From Lacrimispora defluvii (GTDB lineage: Bacteria > Bacillota > Clostridia > Lachnospirales > Lachnospiraceae): 64,000 nt of DNA. Position numbers and translations under genes: made by a program. This document shows positions 1-7,931 of this stretch, in pieces. Numbering within the stretch: the stretch's first letter is position 1; the number at the start of each line of letters is the position of its first letter. A model generated the notes under the pieces. The model searched no databases. It was not told where the DNA came from and saw only the letters and a program-made list of their open reading frames with translations. Where the stretch lies: assembly GCA_013036995.1 (NCBI GenBank), contig JAAOXG010000021.1:1-64000 (forward strand), given 5' to 3'.

Positions 1-190
1 AGATAATATAGAATCTTTCAGCTTAAGGGTTGTTTAAACGTTTAAATTATAATTTATTAAGCTTTTATTACGCACATTGACTAATCTAACTATATAATAT
101 AATTTTTATTTTGTCAATTATGCATTATAAATTTGTTTTTATATTATCTTTATTCTATTTTTTTATTTAAAGGTTTAAATTCAACACTAT

Positions 191-247
191 AATATCAAAT
201 CAGGCGGAGCAGGATTTTCATTATCCTGTTCCGCCTGATTTGATATT
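191..247 (-). terminator. Long hairpin downstream of the PfkB kinase gene
   Basis: Two 25-nt arms (191-215 and 223-247) pair with one mismatch around a 7-nt loop, starting 6 bp past the kinase stop codon. The position suits a transcript end or 3'-stability hairpin. A clear U-run is lacking on either strand, so simple intrinsic termination is uncertain. The 190 bp to its left are AT-rich and hold no gene I can support. Confidence 0.55.
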
Positions 248-253
248 AATTAC

Positions 254-1279
254 CTACCTGCTCATCTCGCTTTGAGGTCCTTTATCATTATGTTCCCGAA
301 TTACAGTATTCACTTCACTTAAATCAGAGGTTGGAAGATCACCTGGTATGGTGTTCTTTAAGGCCGCAGTGGCATTGCCGTACTGAACTGCTTTCATGCA
401 GTCACCGCCAGTGCTTAAAAGGCCATAAAGTGCACCTGCTATATAAGCATCTCCGCTTCCAATCCGGTCAACAACATCAATATTATGGTATGGTTCTTCC
501 TCATAATATTCGTTTCTTGCAGCATCGTAAATAATGGAACCGAACGTATGACTCTTCGGACTATGTACGATTCTCTGCGTAGAAGCCACGATGGAAATGG
601 GATAATCTTTTGTAAAGCTCTTCATCATTTCTTTGGCTGTTCCTTCTTTTTTGAAGGTCAGCCTTGCTGTATCTTCCGAACAGAAGAAAATGTCCACATA
701 GGGAAGTATCTGCTCAATGCAGGCTCTTGCTTCCTCTCCTGTCCATAAATTACCGCGGAAATTTACATCAAAAGAAATAATGGTGCCGCTCTCTTTGAAT
801 TTGCGTATCATATCAATGGCAGTCTTTCTCGTATTCTCACACAGAGCAAGGGTAATGCCGGTGGTATGAAAGCAGGTGGTTGCTTTGTACATGTCCTCTG
901 GAAAAGAGGCTTCACTGATATTATAGAAAGAGCTGTTCTTTCTGTCGTAAATTACCTTGGGTTTTCTGGGATATGCACCATATTCGTAATAATAAAGTCC
1001 AAGTCTGGCATTGGAGCTGTTATCATAAACAAAATAATCATCACTGATTCCATAAGAACGCACTTTGTTCTTTACAAAATTTCCCATATCATTGGCTGGA
1101 AGCTGGGTTACCACACCGGTATGAAGCCCTAAAAGAGCCGCTCCTACCGCTACGTTTAACTCTGCTCCACCAACCTGTTTCTGAAAGGAATCTCCCCGGA
1201 CCAGTCTTTCCACTCCGTCCGGAGACAGACGTAAAAGCAATTCTCCCAGGCTTAATAAATCAAATGGTCTGTCACTCAT
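254..1279 (-). CDS. PfkB-family sugar kinase, probably 2-keto-3-deoxygluconate kinase
   Basis: A 341-residue ribokinase/PfkB-fold kinase. The N-terminal substrate region has the GGAELNVA signature (about residues 37-44). The C-terminal signature DRIGSGDAYIAG holds the anion hole and the catalytic Asp. The protein is similar in length and layout to the KdgK-type kinase just upstream, so I infer that it phosphorylates 2-keto-3-deoxygluconate or a related keto-acid sugar at the expense of ATP. It lies 115 bp downstream of kdgK but a hairpin terminator separates them, so it is either expressed by read-through or from its own promoter. The substrate is an inference from context; another sugar kinase specificity is possible. 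Confidence 0.8.
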   Translation of the reverse strand: MSDRPFDLLSLGELLLRLSPDGVERLVRGDSFQKQVGGAELNVAVGAALLGLHTGVVTQLPANDMGNFVKNKVRSYGISDDYFVYDNSSNARLGLYYYEYGAYPRKPKVIYDRKNSSFYNISEASFPEDMYKATTCFHTTGITLALCENTRKTAIDMIRKFKESGTIISFDVNFRGNLWTGEEARACIEQILPYVDIFFCSEDTARLTFKKEGTAKEMMKSFTKDYPISIVASTQRIVHSPKSHTFGSIIYDAARNEYYEEEPYHNIDVVDRIGSGDAYIAGALYGLLSTGGDCMKAVQYGNATAALKNTIPGDLPTSDLSEVNTVIREHNDKGPQSEMSR

Positions 1280-1308
1280 CTTGATCGTTCCTCCATAGAT
1301 TTTAAAAA

Positions 1309-1332
1309 GGGGGTCATTGCATAATGACCCCC
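1309..1332 (-). terminator. Intrinsic terminator after kdgK
   Basis: A perfect 10-bp stem (1309-1318 with 1323-1332) and GCAT loop, followed on the minus strand by TTTTT. It ends the eda-kdgK unit and partly insulates the second kinase gene. Confidence 0.8.
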
Positions 1333-1393
1333 GATGTCTTTCCTCGTTCAGTTAGAGGCAGTCTTATCTACTGCCGAAAACAGTTCAGTCTGA

Positions 1394-2425
1394 TTATCTC
1401 TGAACACGTCCTGATCCGTCACCGCCAGCAAGGCTGTCAACATCTTCTCTGGATACAAGGTTGAAGTCGCCAGGAATGGTGTGCTTTAATGCAGAAGCAG
1501 CTACTGCATATTCCAGAGCAGCCTTGAAATCTTTCTTATCAGCCATACCGCAGATTACGCCTGCTGCGAAGGAATCTCCGCCGCCTACACGGTCTACGAT
1601 AGGTGTGATATGATACTTTCTGGAGTGATAGAATTCACGGGTAGCTCCATCCATAATACATGCAGACCAGCCGTTATCGGAAGCGGAATGGCTTTCACGT
1701 AAAGAGCTGATTACATATTTGAAGTTGAACTTGTCAACCATCTGATTGAAGATATCAACATATCCCTGTAATTCCAGTTCTCCGGAAGTAACATCAGTGT
1801 TGCCTGGCTTGAAGCCAAGTACTTTCTCTGCATCTTCTTCGTTACCGATACATACGTCAACATACTGCATTAAGTTCGTCATAACCTTCTGAGCTTTCTC
1901 AGAAGACCATAATTTCTTACGGAAGTTTAAGTCAACGGATACAGTTACGCCATGAGCCTTAGCTGCCTTTAAAGCTGCCTCAGTCAGTTCAGCTGCACTG
2001 TCGCTGACAGCAGGTGTGATTCCTGTAAAGTGGAACCAGTCTGCGCCCTCGAAGATCTCATCGAAGTTAAAGTCTGCTGCTGTTGCAGTAGAGATAGAGG
2101 AATGTGCTCTGTCATATACAACAGTAGACGCTCTCATAGCAGAGCCTGTCTCTAAGAAGTAGATACCAAGTCTTTCACCAGTCTTTGCAATGTGCTTTGT
2201 TCCAACGTTGTATTTTCTTAATGCTGCAACTGCGCAATCACCGATTGGGTTCTTCGGAACTGCAGAAACGAATTCTGCTTCATGTCCGTAATTTGCAAGA
2301 GAAACAGCAACGTTTGCTTCGCCGCCGCCGTAATTTACATCAAACTCATCTGCCTGAATAAACTTTTCATTGTTCGGGGTAGATAATCTTAACATGATCT
2401 CGCCCATGGTTACGATCTTTGCCAT
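1394..2425 (-). CDS. kdgK: 2-keto-3-deoxygluconate kinase
   Basis: A 343-residue PfkB-family kinase with the GGGEANVAVSLA signature near residues 33-44 and the C-terminal DRVGGGDSFAAG nucleotide/anion-hole signature with its catalytic Asp. KdgK converts 2-keto-3-deoxygluconate to KDPG with ATP in the cytoplasm. The gene directly follows the KDPG aldolase gene (34 bp gap, same strand), which consumes its product; this adjacency supports the specificity. Transcription probably starts at the eda promoter and stops at the hairpin at 1309-1332. Confidence 0.88.
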   Translation of the reverse strand: MAKIVTMGEIMLRLSTPNNEKFIQADEFDVNYGGGEANVAVSLANYGHEAEFVSAVPKNPIGDCAVAALRKYNVGTKHIAKTGERLGIYFLETGSAMRASTVVYDRAHSSISTATAADFNFDEIFEGADWFHFTGITPAVSDSAAELTEAALKAAKAHGVTVSVDLNFRKKLWSSEKAQKVMTNLMQYVDVCIGNEEDAEKVLGFKPGNTDVTSGELELQGYVDIFNQMVDKFNFKYVISSLRESHSASDNGWSACIMDGATREFYHSRKYHITPIVDRVGGGDSFAAGVICGMADKKDFKAALEYAVAASALKHTIPGDFNLVSREDVDSLAGGDGSGRVQR

Positions 2426-2459
2426 TTTGTATTCTCCTTAATTCTCAAGTTGTTTTCTA

Positions 2460-3110
2460 TTATTTGCGAGCTGCTGCTACTGCTTCAACAAATTCTTTTG
2501 CTTTTGCTGTAACTGCTGCAAAATCGCCTGTGTTAGCGCCCTTTGTCAGGCTGCTGCCTGTACCAACGGCATATGCACCTGCCTTGATCCACTTATCAAC
2601 GTTATCAACGTCAACACCGCCGGATGGCATGAAATCACCCTGAGGAAGGGGTCCTTTAAAGGAGCTGATCGCTGCCGGTCCCATGATGTTGCCTGGGAAG
2701 ATCTTGATAATGTCACAGCCGCACTCCAGTGCAGTGATTGCTTCGGTAGGAGTCATAACACCTGGAAGCATCGGTACTCTGTAACGGTTGCAAAGCTTGA
2801 TTGTCTCTACGTTTAAGCCTGGGCTTACCACATAGTTTGCACCTGCAAGGATTGCTGCTCTTGCAGTTTCAGGATCAAGTACTGTACCTGCACCGATTAC
2901 AACATCTTCATTGGTGCTATATTTTTCAGACATTTTAGCGATGAATTCAATTGGGTTTCCTTCATCCATAGTCATAGTAATTTCAATAAAATTGATTCCG
3001 CCTGCAATGATTGCATCAACGACTTTCTCACCCTGCTCCAGGCTTTTTGCACGAACAACAGCAACCAGACAGTCTTTTTTCATCTTTGATAAAACTTGTT
3101 CTTTTTTCAT
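2460..3110 (-). CDS. eda: KDPG/KHG aldolase (2-keto-3-deoxy-6-phosphogluconate aldolase)
   Basis: A 216-residue class I aldolase of the Eda family. It splits KDPG into pyruvate and glyceraldehyde 3-phosphate. The family pattern is visible: EITMTM near residue 45, GAGTVLD near 72, SPGLN with the neighbouring region, and the Schiff-base Lys in IIKIFPG. The start at 3110 is chosen because AAGGAGAG lies just upstream; an in-frame extension to 3233 has no such site and would cross the operator and promoter. It leads the eda-kdgK unit. A sigma-A-like promoter (3181-3209) and an IclR-type operator (3135-3148) precede it. Confidence 0.93.
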   Translation of the reverse strand: MKKEQVLSKMKKDCLVAVVRAKSLEQGEKVVDAIIAGGINFIEITMTMDEGNPIEFIAKMSEKYSTNEDVVIGAGTVLDPETARAAILAGANYVVSPGLNVETIKLCNRYRVPMLPGVMTPTEAITALECGCDIIKIFPGNIMGPAAISSFKGPLPQGDFMPSGGVDVDNVDKWIKAGAYAVGTGSSLTKGANTGDFAAVTAKAKEFVEAVAAARK

Positions 3111-3134
3111 GATTGTTCTTCTCTCCTTTTTTAA

Positions 3135-3148
3135 TTCGCATATACGAA
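3135..3148. promoter_or_regulatory. Putative IclR-regulator operator, copy 1 (eda promoter)
   Basis: The near-palindrome TTCGCATATACGAA lies between the eda promoter and the eda start. The identical 14-mer recurs at 4044-4057 in front of the IclR gene. Being downstream of the likely transcription start, it would act as a roadblock to transcription when bound. Confidence 0.75.
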
Positions 3149-3180
3149 TTAACTTCATATTTACGATTCTTATACTTGAA

Positions 3181-3209
3181 ATATTAATCGCTTCCAGGCA
3201 TTTTGTCAA
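3181..3209 (-). promoter_or_regulatory. Sigma-A-like promoter for eda-kdgK
   Basis: On the minus strand TTGACA (3209-3204), a 17-nt spacer, then TAATAT (3186-3181). It sits at the end of the IclR gene and points towards eda, leaving a leader of about 65 nt that contains operator copy 1. Confidence 0.75.
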
Positions 3210-3219
3210 TAAGTATTCC

Positions 3220-3981
3220 TCATATTTTTCCAAGAAAGCCTAATAACCTGGAAACCTCCATACCCTTTCTGGAAACCAGCGTTCCAAGAGCCTCATAATC
3301 TTCTGCCGGCTTATATAAGCTGGATATGCTGATCGCTCCCAGTACGTTGCCATCCCGGTCAAAAACCGGTGCTCCCACGCACTGCATATGCTCTTCCATC
3401 TCTCTTGCATCAAAGGCGTATCCTCTTTCTCTGACCTGTTCCAGTTCAGCAAGGAGGCCTTCTCTGTTTTCAATGGTTCGTTCTGTATACCGGGTAAATC
3501 GGATACGGCTGATGATCTGATCTCTGCTTTCCTCATCACTGTATGCAAGAATCACCTTTCCAAGGGAAGTGCAGTACATAGGATTTTTTGATCCCACCGT
3601 AGCGGTTGTAATGATAGGATTCTCCGGTTCGAACTTACATATGTATACAACATGATGATCCGATGGAACTCCAAAGAAAACAGTTTTTCCTACTTCTTTT
3701 GAAAAAGCCTTCAGTACCGGTTCAATGATTCCGATAAAATTCAGATTATTGGTATAATTAACTCCGATTCTGTATGCCATTAAGCCAATGGTATAATTCT
3801 GCTTCTGCCCCCGTGTCACATTGACCATGCCCATCTCTCCCAGAGTGGTGACAATATCATAGGCACTGGTCTTTGGTAAATCCAGTTTCTGGCAGATATC
3901 ATCTAACGTTGCGCCTTCCGGTGTTTTCGAAATAAGCTTCAGGATTTCTACTGTACGTTGAGTGGTTCTGTTAAGTTTCAT
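3220..3981 (-). CDS. IclR-family transcriptional regulator of the uronate cluster
   Basis: A 253-residue IclR-type regulator. A winged helix-turn-helix at about residues 8-65 (GATLDDICQKLDLPKTSAYD) is followed by the IclR effector domain to the end. The start at 3981 has GGAGG 8 nt upstream; longer in-frame starts lack a ribosome site. It lies directly upstream of eda-kdgK in the same orientation, the usual setting for KdgR-like regulators that sense 2-keto-3-deoxygluconate. The same 14-bp motif in front of this gene and of eda suggests that it controls both itself and eda. Ligand and sign of control are inferred. Confidence 0.88.
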   Translation of the reverse strand: MKLNRTTQRTVEILKLISKTPEGATLDDICQKLDLPKTSAYDIVTTLGEMGMVNVTRGQKQNYTIGLMAYRIGVNYTNNLNFIGIIEPVLKAFSKEVGKTVFFGVPSDHHVVYICKFEPENPIITTATVGSKNPMYCTSLGKVILAYSDEESRDQIISRIRFTRYTERTIENREGLLAELEQVRERGYAFDAREMEEHMQCVGAPVFDRDGNVLGAISISSLYKPAEDYEALGTLVSRKGMEVSRLLGFLGKI

Positions 3982-4006
3982 GGTATAGCCTCCGTTTCTA
4001 GGCTCT

Positions 4007-4036
4007 AGTATACTCCCGGGATCCACAAAAAAGCAA
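4007..4036 (-). promoter_or_regulatory. Likely promoter of the IclR gene
   Basis: On the minus strand TTGCTT (4036-4031), an 18-nt spacer and TATACT (4012-4007). Operator copy 2 lies immediately upstream of the -35 element. Confidence 0.6.
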
Positions 4037-4043
4037 GATTATT

Positions 4044-4057
4044 TTCGCATATACGAA
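4044..4057. promoter_or_regulatory. Putative IclR-regulator operator, copy 2
   Basis: TTCGCATATACGAA, identical over 14 nt to 3135-3148. It lies just upstream of the IclR promoter and only 5 bp from the first LacI-type operator, in the intergenic region between the divergent iclR and lacI genes. Confidence 0.75.
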
Positions 4058-4062
4058 GTATT

Positions 4063-4076
4063 TGTAAGTGTTTACA
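4063..4076. promoter_or_regulatory. Putative LacI-regulator operator, distal site
   Basis: TGTAAGTGTTTACA, an imperfect palindrome with the central symmetry usual for LacI/CcpA-type sites. It matches the reverse complement of 4165-4178 with one difference; the centres are 102 bp apart, which would allow looping. Confidence 0.65.
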
Positions 4077-4125
4077 GGATTATACTGATTTTATGGATTA
4101 TTTTACAAAAATAATAAATGAGGGA

Positions 4126-4154
4126 TTGTAATATATATCATAATTATGTATAAT
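4126..4154 (+). promoter_or_regulatory. Sigma-A-like promoter for lacI-uxaC
   Basis: TTGTAA (4126-4131), a 17-nt spacer and TATAAT (4149-4154). The proximal LacI-type operator begins 10 bp after the -10 box, over the expected transcription start. Confidence 0.75.
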
Positions 4155-4164
4155 AACTTAGGAA

Positions 4165-4178
4165 TGTAAATACTTACA
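4165..4178. promoter_or_regulatory. Putative LacI-regulator operator, proximal site
   Basis: TGTAAATACTTACA lies right behind the lacI promoter and just before its ribosome site. Binding here would block initiation, consistent with autorepression. Confidence 0.7.
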
Positions 4179-4195
4179 ATTACGGAGGGATGCTT

Positions 4196-5197
4196 TTGAA
4201 TATTTATGATGTTTCCGAACATGCTCATGTTTCAATCGCCACCGTTTCCCGTGTGATTAACGGGAATCCCAATGTCAGTGAGAAAACCAGAAAGCGGGTT
4301 CTGGCTGTCATGGACGAGCTTGGTTATACACCGAATGTGTTCGCCAGAAGTCTGGGGCTTAACACCATGAAGACCATTGGAATCATGTGTGCGGATTCCT
4401 CTGACCCATGGCTTGCAGAGGCTGTCTATTTTCTGGAAAAGCAACTGAGAAGCAGCGGATATGATTCCATCTTATGCTGCAGCGGCTATCTTCCCGAAAC
4501 CAAAAAGAAGTATCTGGAACTGCTGCGTTCCAAGCGCGTGGATGCCATAATCCTTGCCGGCTCCCATTACGTGGAAGCCAGAGAAAAGGACAATGCCTAT
4601 CTTCTGGAAGCTGCAAAGGACATCCCTATTATGCTGGTCAATGGCTGTCTGGAGGGCGGACAGATTTACAGCACAGTCTGTGACGATCAGGCCGCTGTCT
4701 ATTCTGCTGCTGCAAAGCTTTACCAATCAGGCCGGTCGGCTCTGTTGTATCTTTATTCCGGTACTTCTTACAGCAATTTACGGAAGCTCTCCGGATATCG
4801 TCAGGCCACTGCTGCTGCCAGTTTACCGGTTCGGGACGAACTTATGGTTCTCTGCTCCAAAGATCCGGATCTTGCCATGGAACAGCTTAAGGAATTATCT
4901 GATTCCGGAATAAAATTTGATTCCATTTTAGCTGCTGAGGATATTTTGGCCGTTGGTGCGGTAAAATATGCGAATCAGACCGGAATTTCCATCCCTGAGG
5001 GCTTAAGCATCATCGGATACAATAATTCCATATTGTCCCGTTGTACAACACCCGAAATCACTTCCGTGGACAACAAGGTTGAAGCTCTCTGCACCACTAC
5101 CGTCAATACTTTGATGAAGGTGCTGGAAGGAGGCAATGTGCCTGCAAAGACCACCATTACTCCAGAGCTGATAAAGCGAGGTACTACTAATTTCTAA
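4196..5197 (+). CDS. LacI-family transcriptional regulator next to uxaC
   Basis: A LacI/GalR regulator of 333 residues. The N-terminal helix-turn-helix and hinge (IYDVSEHAHVSIATVSRV, then NGNPNVSEKTRKRV) are followed by a periplasmic-binding-protein-like sensor domain. I prefer the TTG at 4196: GGAGG ends 7 nt before it, whereas the ATG at 4190 touches the ribosome site, and MNIYDVS is the usual family beginning. uxaC starts 31 bp downstream on the same strand, so the two are likely cotranscribed and autoregulated through the operators at 4063 and 4165. The inducer is probably a uronate or an intermediate of its catabolism (inference). Confidence 0.87.
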   Translation: MNIYDVSEHAHVSIATVSRVINGNPNVSEKTRKRVLAVMDELGYTPNVFARSLGLNTMKTIGIMCADSSDPWLAEAVYFLEKQLRSSGYDSILCCSGYLPETKKKYLELLRSKRVDAIILAGSHYVEAREKDNAYLLEAAKDIPIMLVNGCLEGGQIYSTVCDDQAAVYSAAAKLYQSGRSALLYLYSGTSYSNLRKLSGYRQATAAASLPVRDELMVLCSKDPDLAMEQLKELSDSGIKFDSILAAEDILAVGAVKYANQTGISIPEGLSIIGYNNSILSRCTTPEITSVDNKVEALCTTTVNTLMKVLEGGNVPAKTTITPELIKRGTTNF

Positions 5198-5228
5198 TCA
5201 CATATATTTTTAAGGAGGACTCACCAAC

Positions 5229-6626
5229 ATGAAACAGTTTATGGACAAGGACTTTTTACTGTCTACCCAGTCTGCAAAAGATCTTTATCACAATTATGCG
5301 GCAAAGATGCCTATCGTAGACTATCACTGCCACATCAATCCACAGGAAATCTATGAAGACCGCAAATTTGATACCATTACACAGGTATGGCTGGGCGGCG
5401 ATCATTATAAATGGCGTCAGATGCGTTCCAACGGTGTAGAAGAAAAGTACATTACCGGAGATGCGACTGACAGAGAAAAATTTCAGAAATGGGCAGAAAC
5501 ATTGCCAAAGCTCATTGGAAACCCTCTTTATCATTGGAGTCATTTAGAGCTTCAGAGATATTTTGGATACACCGGCTATTTAAATGGAGATACCGCTGAA
5601 GAAGTCTGGAATTTATGCAATGAAAAGCTTCATCAGGATACCATGAGTGTACGTAATATCATCAGACAGTCTAATGTAACCTTAATCTGTACTACCGATG
5701 ATCCTGCTGATACACTGGAATGGCATCAGAAAATTGCTGCTGATTCTTCATTTGAGGTAAAGGTTCTTCCAGCATGGAGACCAGACAAAGCCATGAATGT
5801 TGAAAAGCCTGATTTTGCAGCTTATATTACAAAACTGTCTGCAGTAAGCGGCATGGAAATCAAAGATTTCGCTTCTTTAAAGTCTGCTTTAAAGAACCGT
5901 ATGGAATTCTTTACAAGCCAGGGCTGCTGCGTTTCCGACCATGCCCTTGAGTACGTAATGTATGTGCCTGCAGATGATGCAGAGCTTGATGCTATTTTTG
6001 CTAAGAGCATCTCCGGAAAAGCTGTTACAAAAGAAGAAGAACTGAAATATAAAACTGCATTTATGTTATTTGCAGCAAAGGAATACAATCGTATGGGATG
6101 GATCATGCAGCTTCATTACGGCTGCAAGAGAGATAACAATGGATTTATGTTTGAGCAGTTAGGACCTGATACCGGATTTGACTGTATCAACAACTACGCT
6201 CCATCCGCACAGATGGCTGATTATCTTAACGCGTTGAGCGTTACTAATGAGGTTCCGAAGACTATCATCTACTCTTTAAACCCCAATGATAACGCTTCCA
6301 TCGGAACAATCCTTGGCTGCTTCCAGAGCCAGTTCCCAGGAAAGATCCAGCAGGGTTCTGCATGGTGGTTTAATGATCACAAAACAGGCATGACAGAGCA
6401 GATGACCTCTCTTGCCAACTTAGGATGCCTTGGAAACTTTATCGGAATGCTTACCGACTCCAGAAGCTTCTTATCTTATACCAGACACGAATATTTCCGC
6501 AGAATACTTTGTGAACTGGTAGGCGGCTGGGTAGACAACGGAGAATATCCGGATGACCAGAAAGCTTTAAAAGAAATTATCGAGGGCATCTCTTATAACA
6601 ATGCCATTAAATATTTTGGATTCTAA
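5229..6626 (+). CDS. uxaC: Glucuronate isomerase (uronate isomerase)
   Basis: A 465-residue UxaC of normal family length. It interconverts D-glucuronate and D-fructuronate (and galacturonate and tagaturonate), the first cytoplasmic step of uronate catabolism. The amidohydrolase-type metal motif DYHCHINP is near residues 31-38, and conserved family segments such as WHQK and RSFLSYTRHEYFRR are present. AAGGAGGA precedes the ATG. It follows the LacI-type regulator and ends at a terminator. The later steps kdgK and eda are on the other side of the divergent regulators; the intermediate uxuA/uxuB or uxaB genes are not in this window. Confidence 0.95.
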   Translation: MKQFMDKDFLLSTQSAKDLYHNYAAKMPIVDYHCHINPQEIYEDRKFDTITQVWLGGDHYKWRQMRSNGVEEKYITGDATDREKFQKWAETLPKLIGNPLYHWSHLELQRYFGYTGYLNGDTAEEVWNLCNEKLHQDTMSVRNIIRQSNVTLICTTDDPADTLEWHQKIAADSSFEVKVLPAWRPDKAMNVEKPDFAAYITKLSAVSGMEIKDFASLKSALKNRMEFFTSQGCCVSDHALEYVMYVPADDAELDAIFAKSISGKAVTKEEELKYKTAFMLFAAKEYNRMGWIMQLHYGCKRDNNGFMFEQLGPDTGFDCINNYAPSAQMADYLNALSVTNEVPKTIIYSLNPNDNASIGTILGCFQSQFPGKIQQGSAWWFNDHKTGMTEQMTSLANLGCLGNFIGMLTDSRSFLSYTRHEYFRRILCELVGGWVDNGEYPDDQKALKEIIEGISYNNAIKYFGF

Positions 6627-6645
6627 ATTATCAGAATAAGAACAG

Positions 6646-6691
6646 GGTGCCGCAAAGCATAGCTGAATTCAGCTGCTTGACGGCATCTTTT
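6646..6691 (+). terminator. Intrinsic terminator after uxaC
   Basis: GGTGCCG (6646-6652) pairs with CGGCATC (6681-6687, one G-U pair). The inner part folds further around the AGCTGAATTCAGCT palindrome. The stem is followed by TTTTCTTTTC. Confidence 0.75.
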
Positions 6692-6700
6692 CTTTTCACT

Positions 6701-7843
6701 TCACAATTTATTGTTATTTTGGGGAATCAGATATACCGTTTCCCTGCCGTCATGCTCAGAATCCGGCTGTTTGACAATTAAAAGATTATCCCCATAAGAC
6801 AGCATGACACGTATATTCGATGAATCATTTTTTAAATCAAAATTTTGAAGCTCAATTTTACCCGTACCCTCATCCATCCTGTAAATCTGATTGGTATTTC
6901 TTTTATAAAAGTATTTATTAGCAGTAAGACCGGAAAAATCACGAACATACTCAACATCATTTTCATATAAAAGAGCCTGATTATCGCCTTTATCAAAATC
7001 ACCGACAATGGTATTATTGGAATAATCCGTAATGGTAAAATAGTGACTGAACACACTAAAAGAACCTATTCCACTGGTTATTTCGTAGGTTTTAAGCAGA
7101 TCGGTTATATCTGTCTGCCCTATAAAAGCGAAATCAGAATTGAACCTGGTAATAAAGCAATTGAAACCGGAAGGGGACTTGCTTTTTTCTAAAGCATATA
7201 GACAGCTCCCATCACTGGTTATATATATAATCTGGCGGGGTGCGTTTGCTTTACCTGAAACTGGGGTACCGGCTTTCGAATCCAGTTCTACCTGCTCCAT
7301 GTTCTGGTTACTGTCCATTGTTTCCACAAAAGAATTAAATGCTCCATTATCTGTATTATTACCCTGAAGAGATACCAGACTGCCCCCCAGGACTGTTAAT
7401 GGAATAAGCTTCTGGGAATACATATTTTTAGATACTGCATACATCTTATCTACCGAAAAATTTACAGCATATAAGTCATTTTCCAGTTCAGATCCATTAT
7501 AAAGACTTAAATAAAAATAGAGCGTGTCATTGATCAATGCGTTGCTTATCCCTTTCAAAGCAAAATCATCTACGGTCAAAATCTTCTGGTTACTTCCATC
7601 CTTAAAATTGTAAATATAAAAAGTGGCATCCGACTCGCTCATCTCCATATATAATAATTTGGATTCATAAATTTCAATATAGGTTCTCAAAGCAGAATCA
7701 TCAAAAGTCACATTGTAGGCCTGGACTTTATTTGATGAGGATTCACTGGTCTTGCCTTGATCCTGCTGAATATGGCATCCTGACAGGAATATGATGCATA
7801 TCATGACCAGCGGCAGGATCAAGCCTTTGGTTTTCTTATTCAT
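6701..7843 (-). CDS. Secreted lipoprotein of unknown function
   Basis: A 380-residue protein starting with a lipoprotein signal peptide: positively charged start, hydrophobic stretch, and the lipobox LSGC with Cys at about residue 23. The rest is a soluble domain rich in repeated YxY/SxxL-type beta segments, resembling the loose beta-propeller style of DUF5050-like surface proteins, but I see no clear motif and give no function. It should sit on the outer face of the membrane. It lies between the uxaC terminator and the C39-like gene, both of which have their own terminators, so it is probably transcribed alone. Confidence 0.75.
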   Translation of the reverse strand: MNKKTKGLILPLVMICIIFLSGCHIQQDQGKTSESSSNKVQAYNVTFDDSALRTYIEIYESKLLYMEMSESDATFYIYNFKDGSNQKILTVDDFALKGISNALINDTLYFYLSLYNGSELENDLYAVNFSVDKMYAVSKNMYSQKLIPLTVLGGSLVSLQGNNTDNGAFNSFVETMDSNQNMEQVELDSKAGTPVSGKANAPRQIIYITSDGSCLYALEKSKSPSGFNCFITRFNSDFAFIGQTDITDLLKTYEITSGIGSFSVFSHYFTITDYSNNTIVGDFDKGDNQALLYENDVEYVRDFSGLTANKYFYKRNTNQIYRMDEGTGKIELQNFDLKNDSSNIRVMLSYGDNLLIVKQPDSEHDGRETVYLIPQNNNKL

Positions 7844-7871
7844 ATATTCAGAAACTCCCTCTTAGTTCCTT

Positions 7872-7908
7872 AAAAAGACCAAAGGGAACATATCCCCTCA
7901 GTCTTTTT
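7872..7908 (-). terminator. Intrinsic terminator after the C39-like gene
   Basis: AAAAAGAC (7872-7879) pairs with GTCTTTTT (7901-7908), with inner pairing of AAGGGA and TCCCCT. On the minus strand the stem runs into TTTTT. Confidence 0.65.
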
Positions 7909-7931
7909 GAGAAATCTTGCATTCTTTAAAT

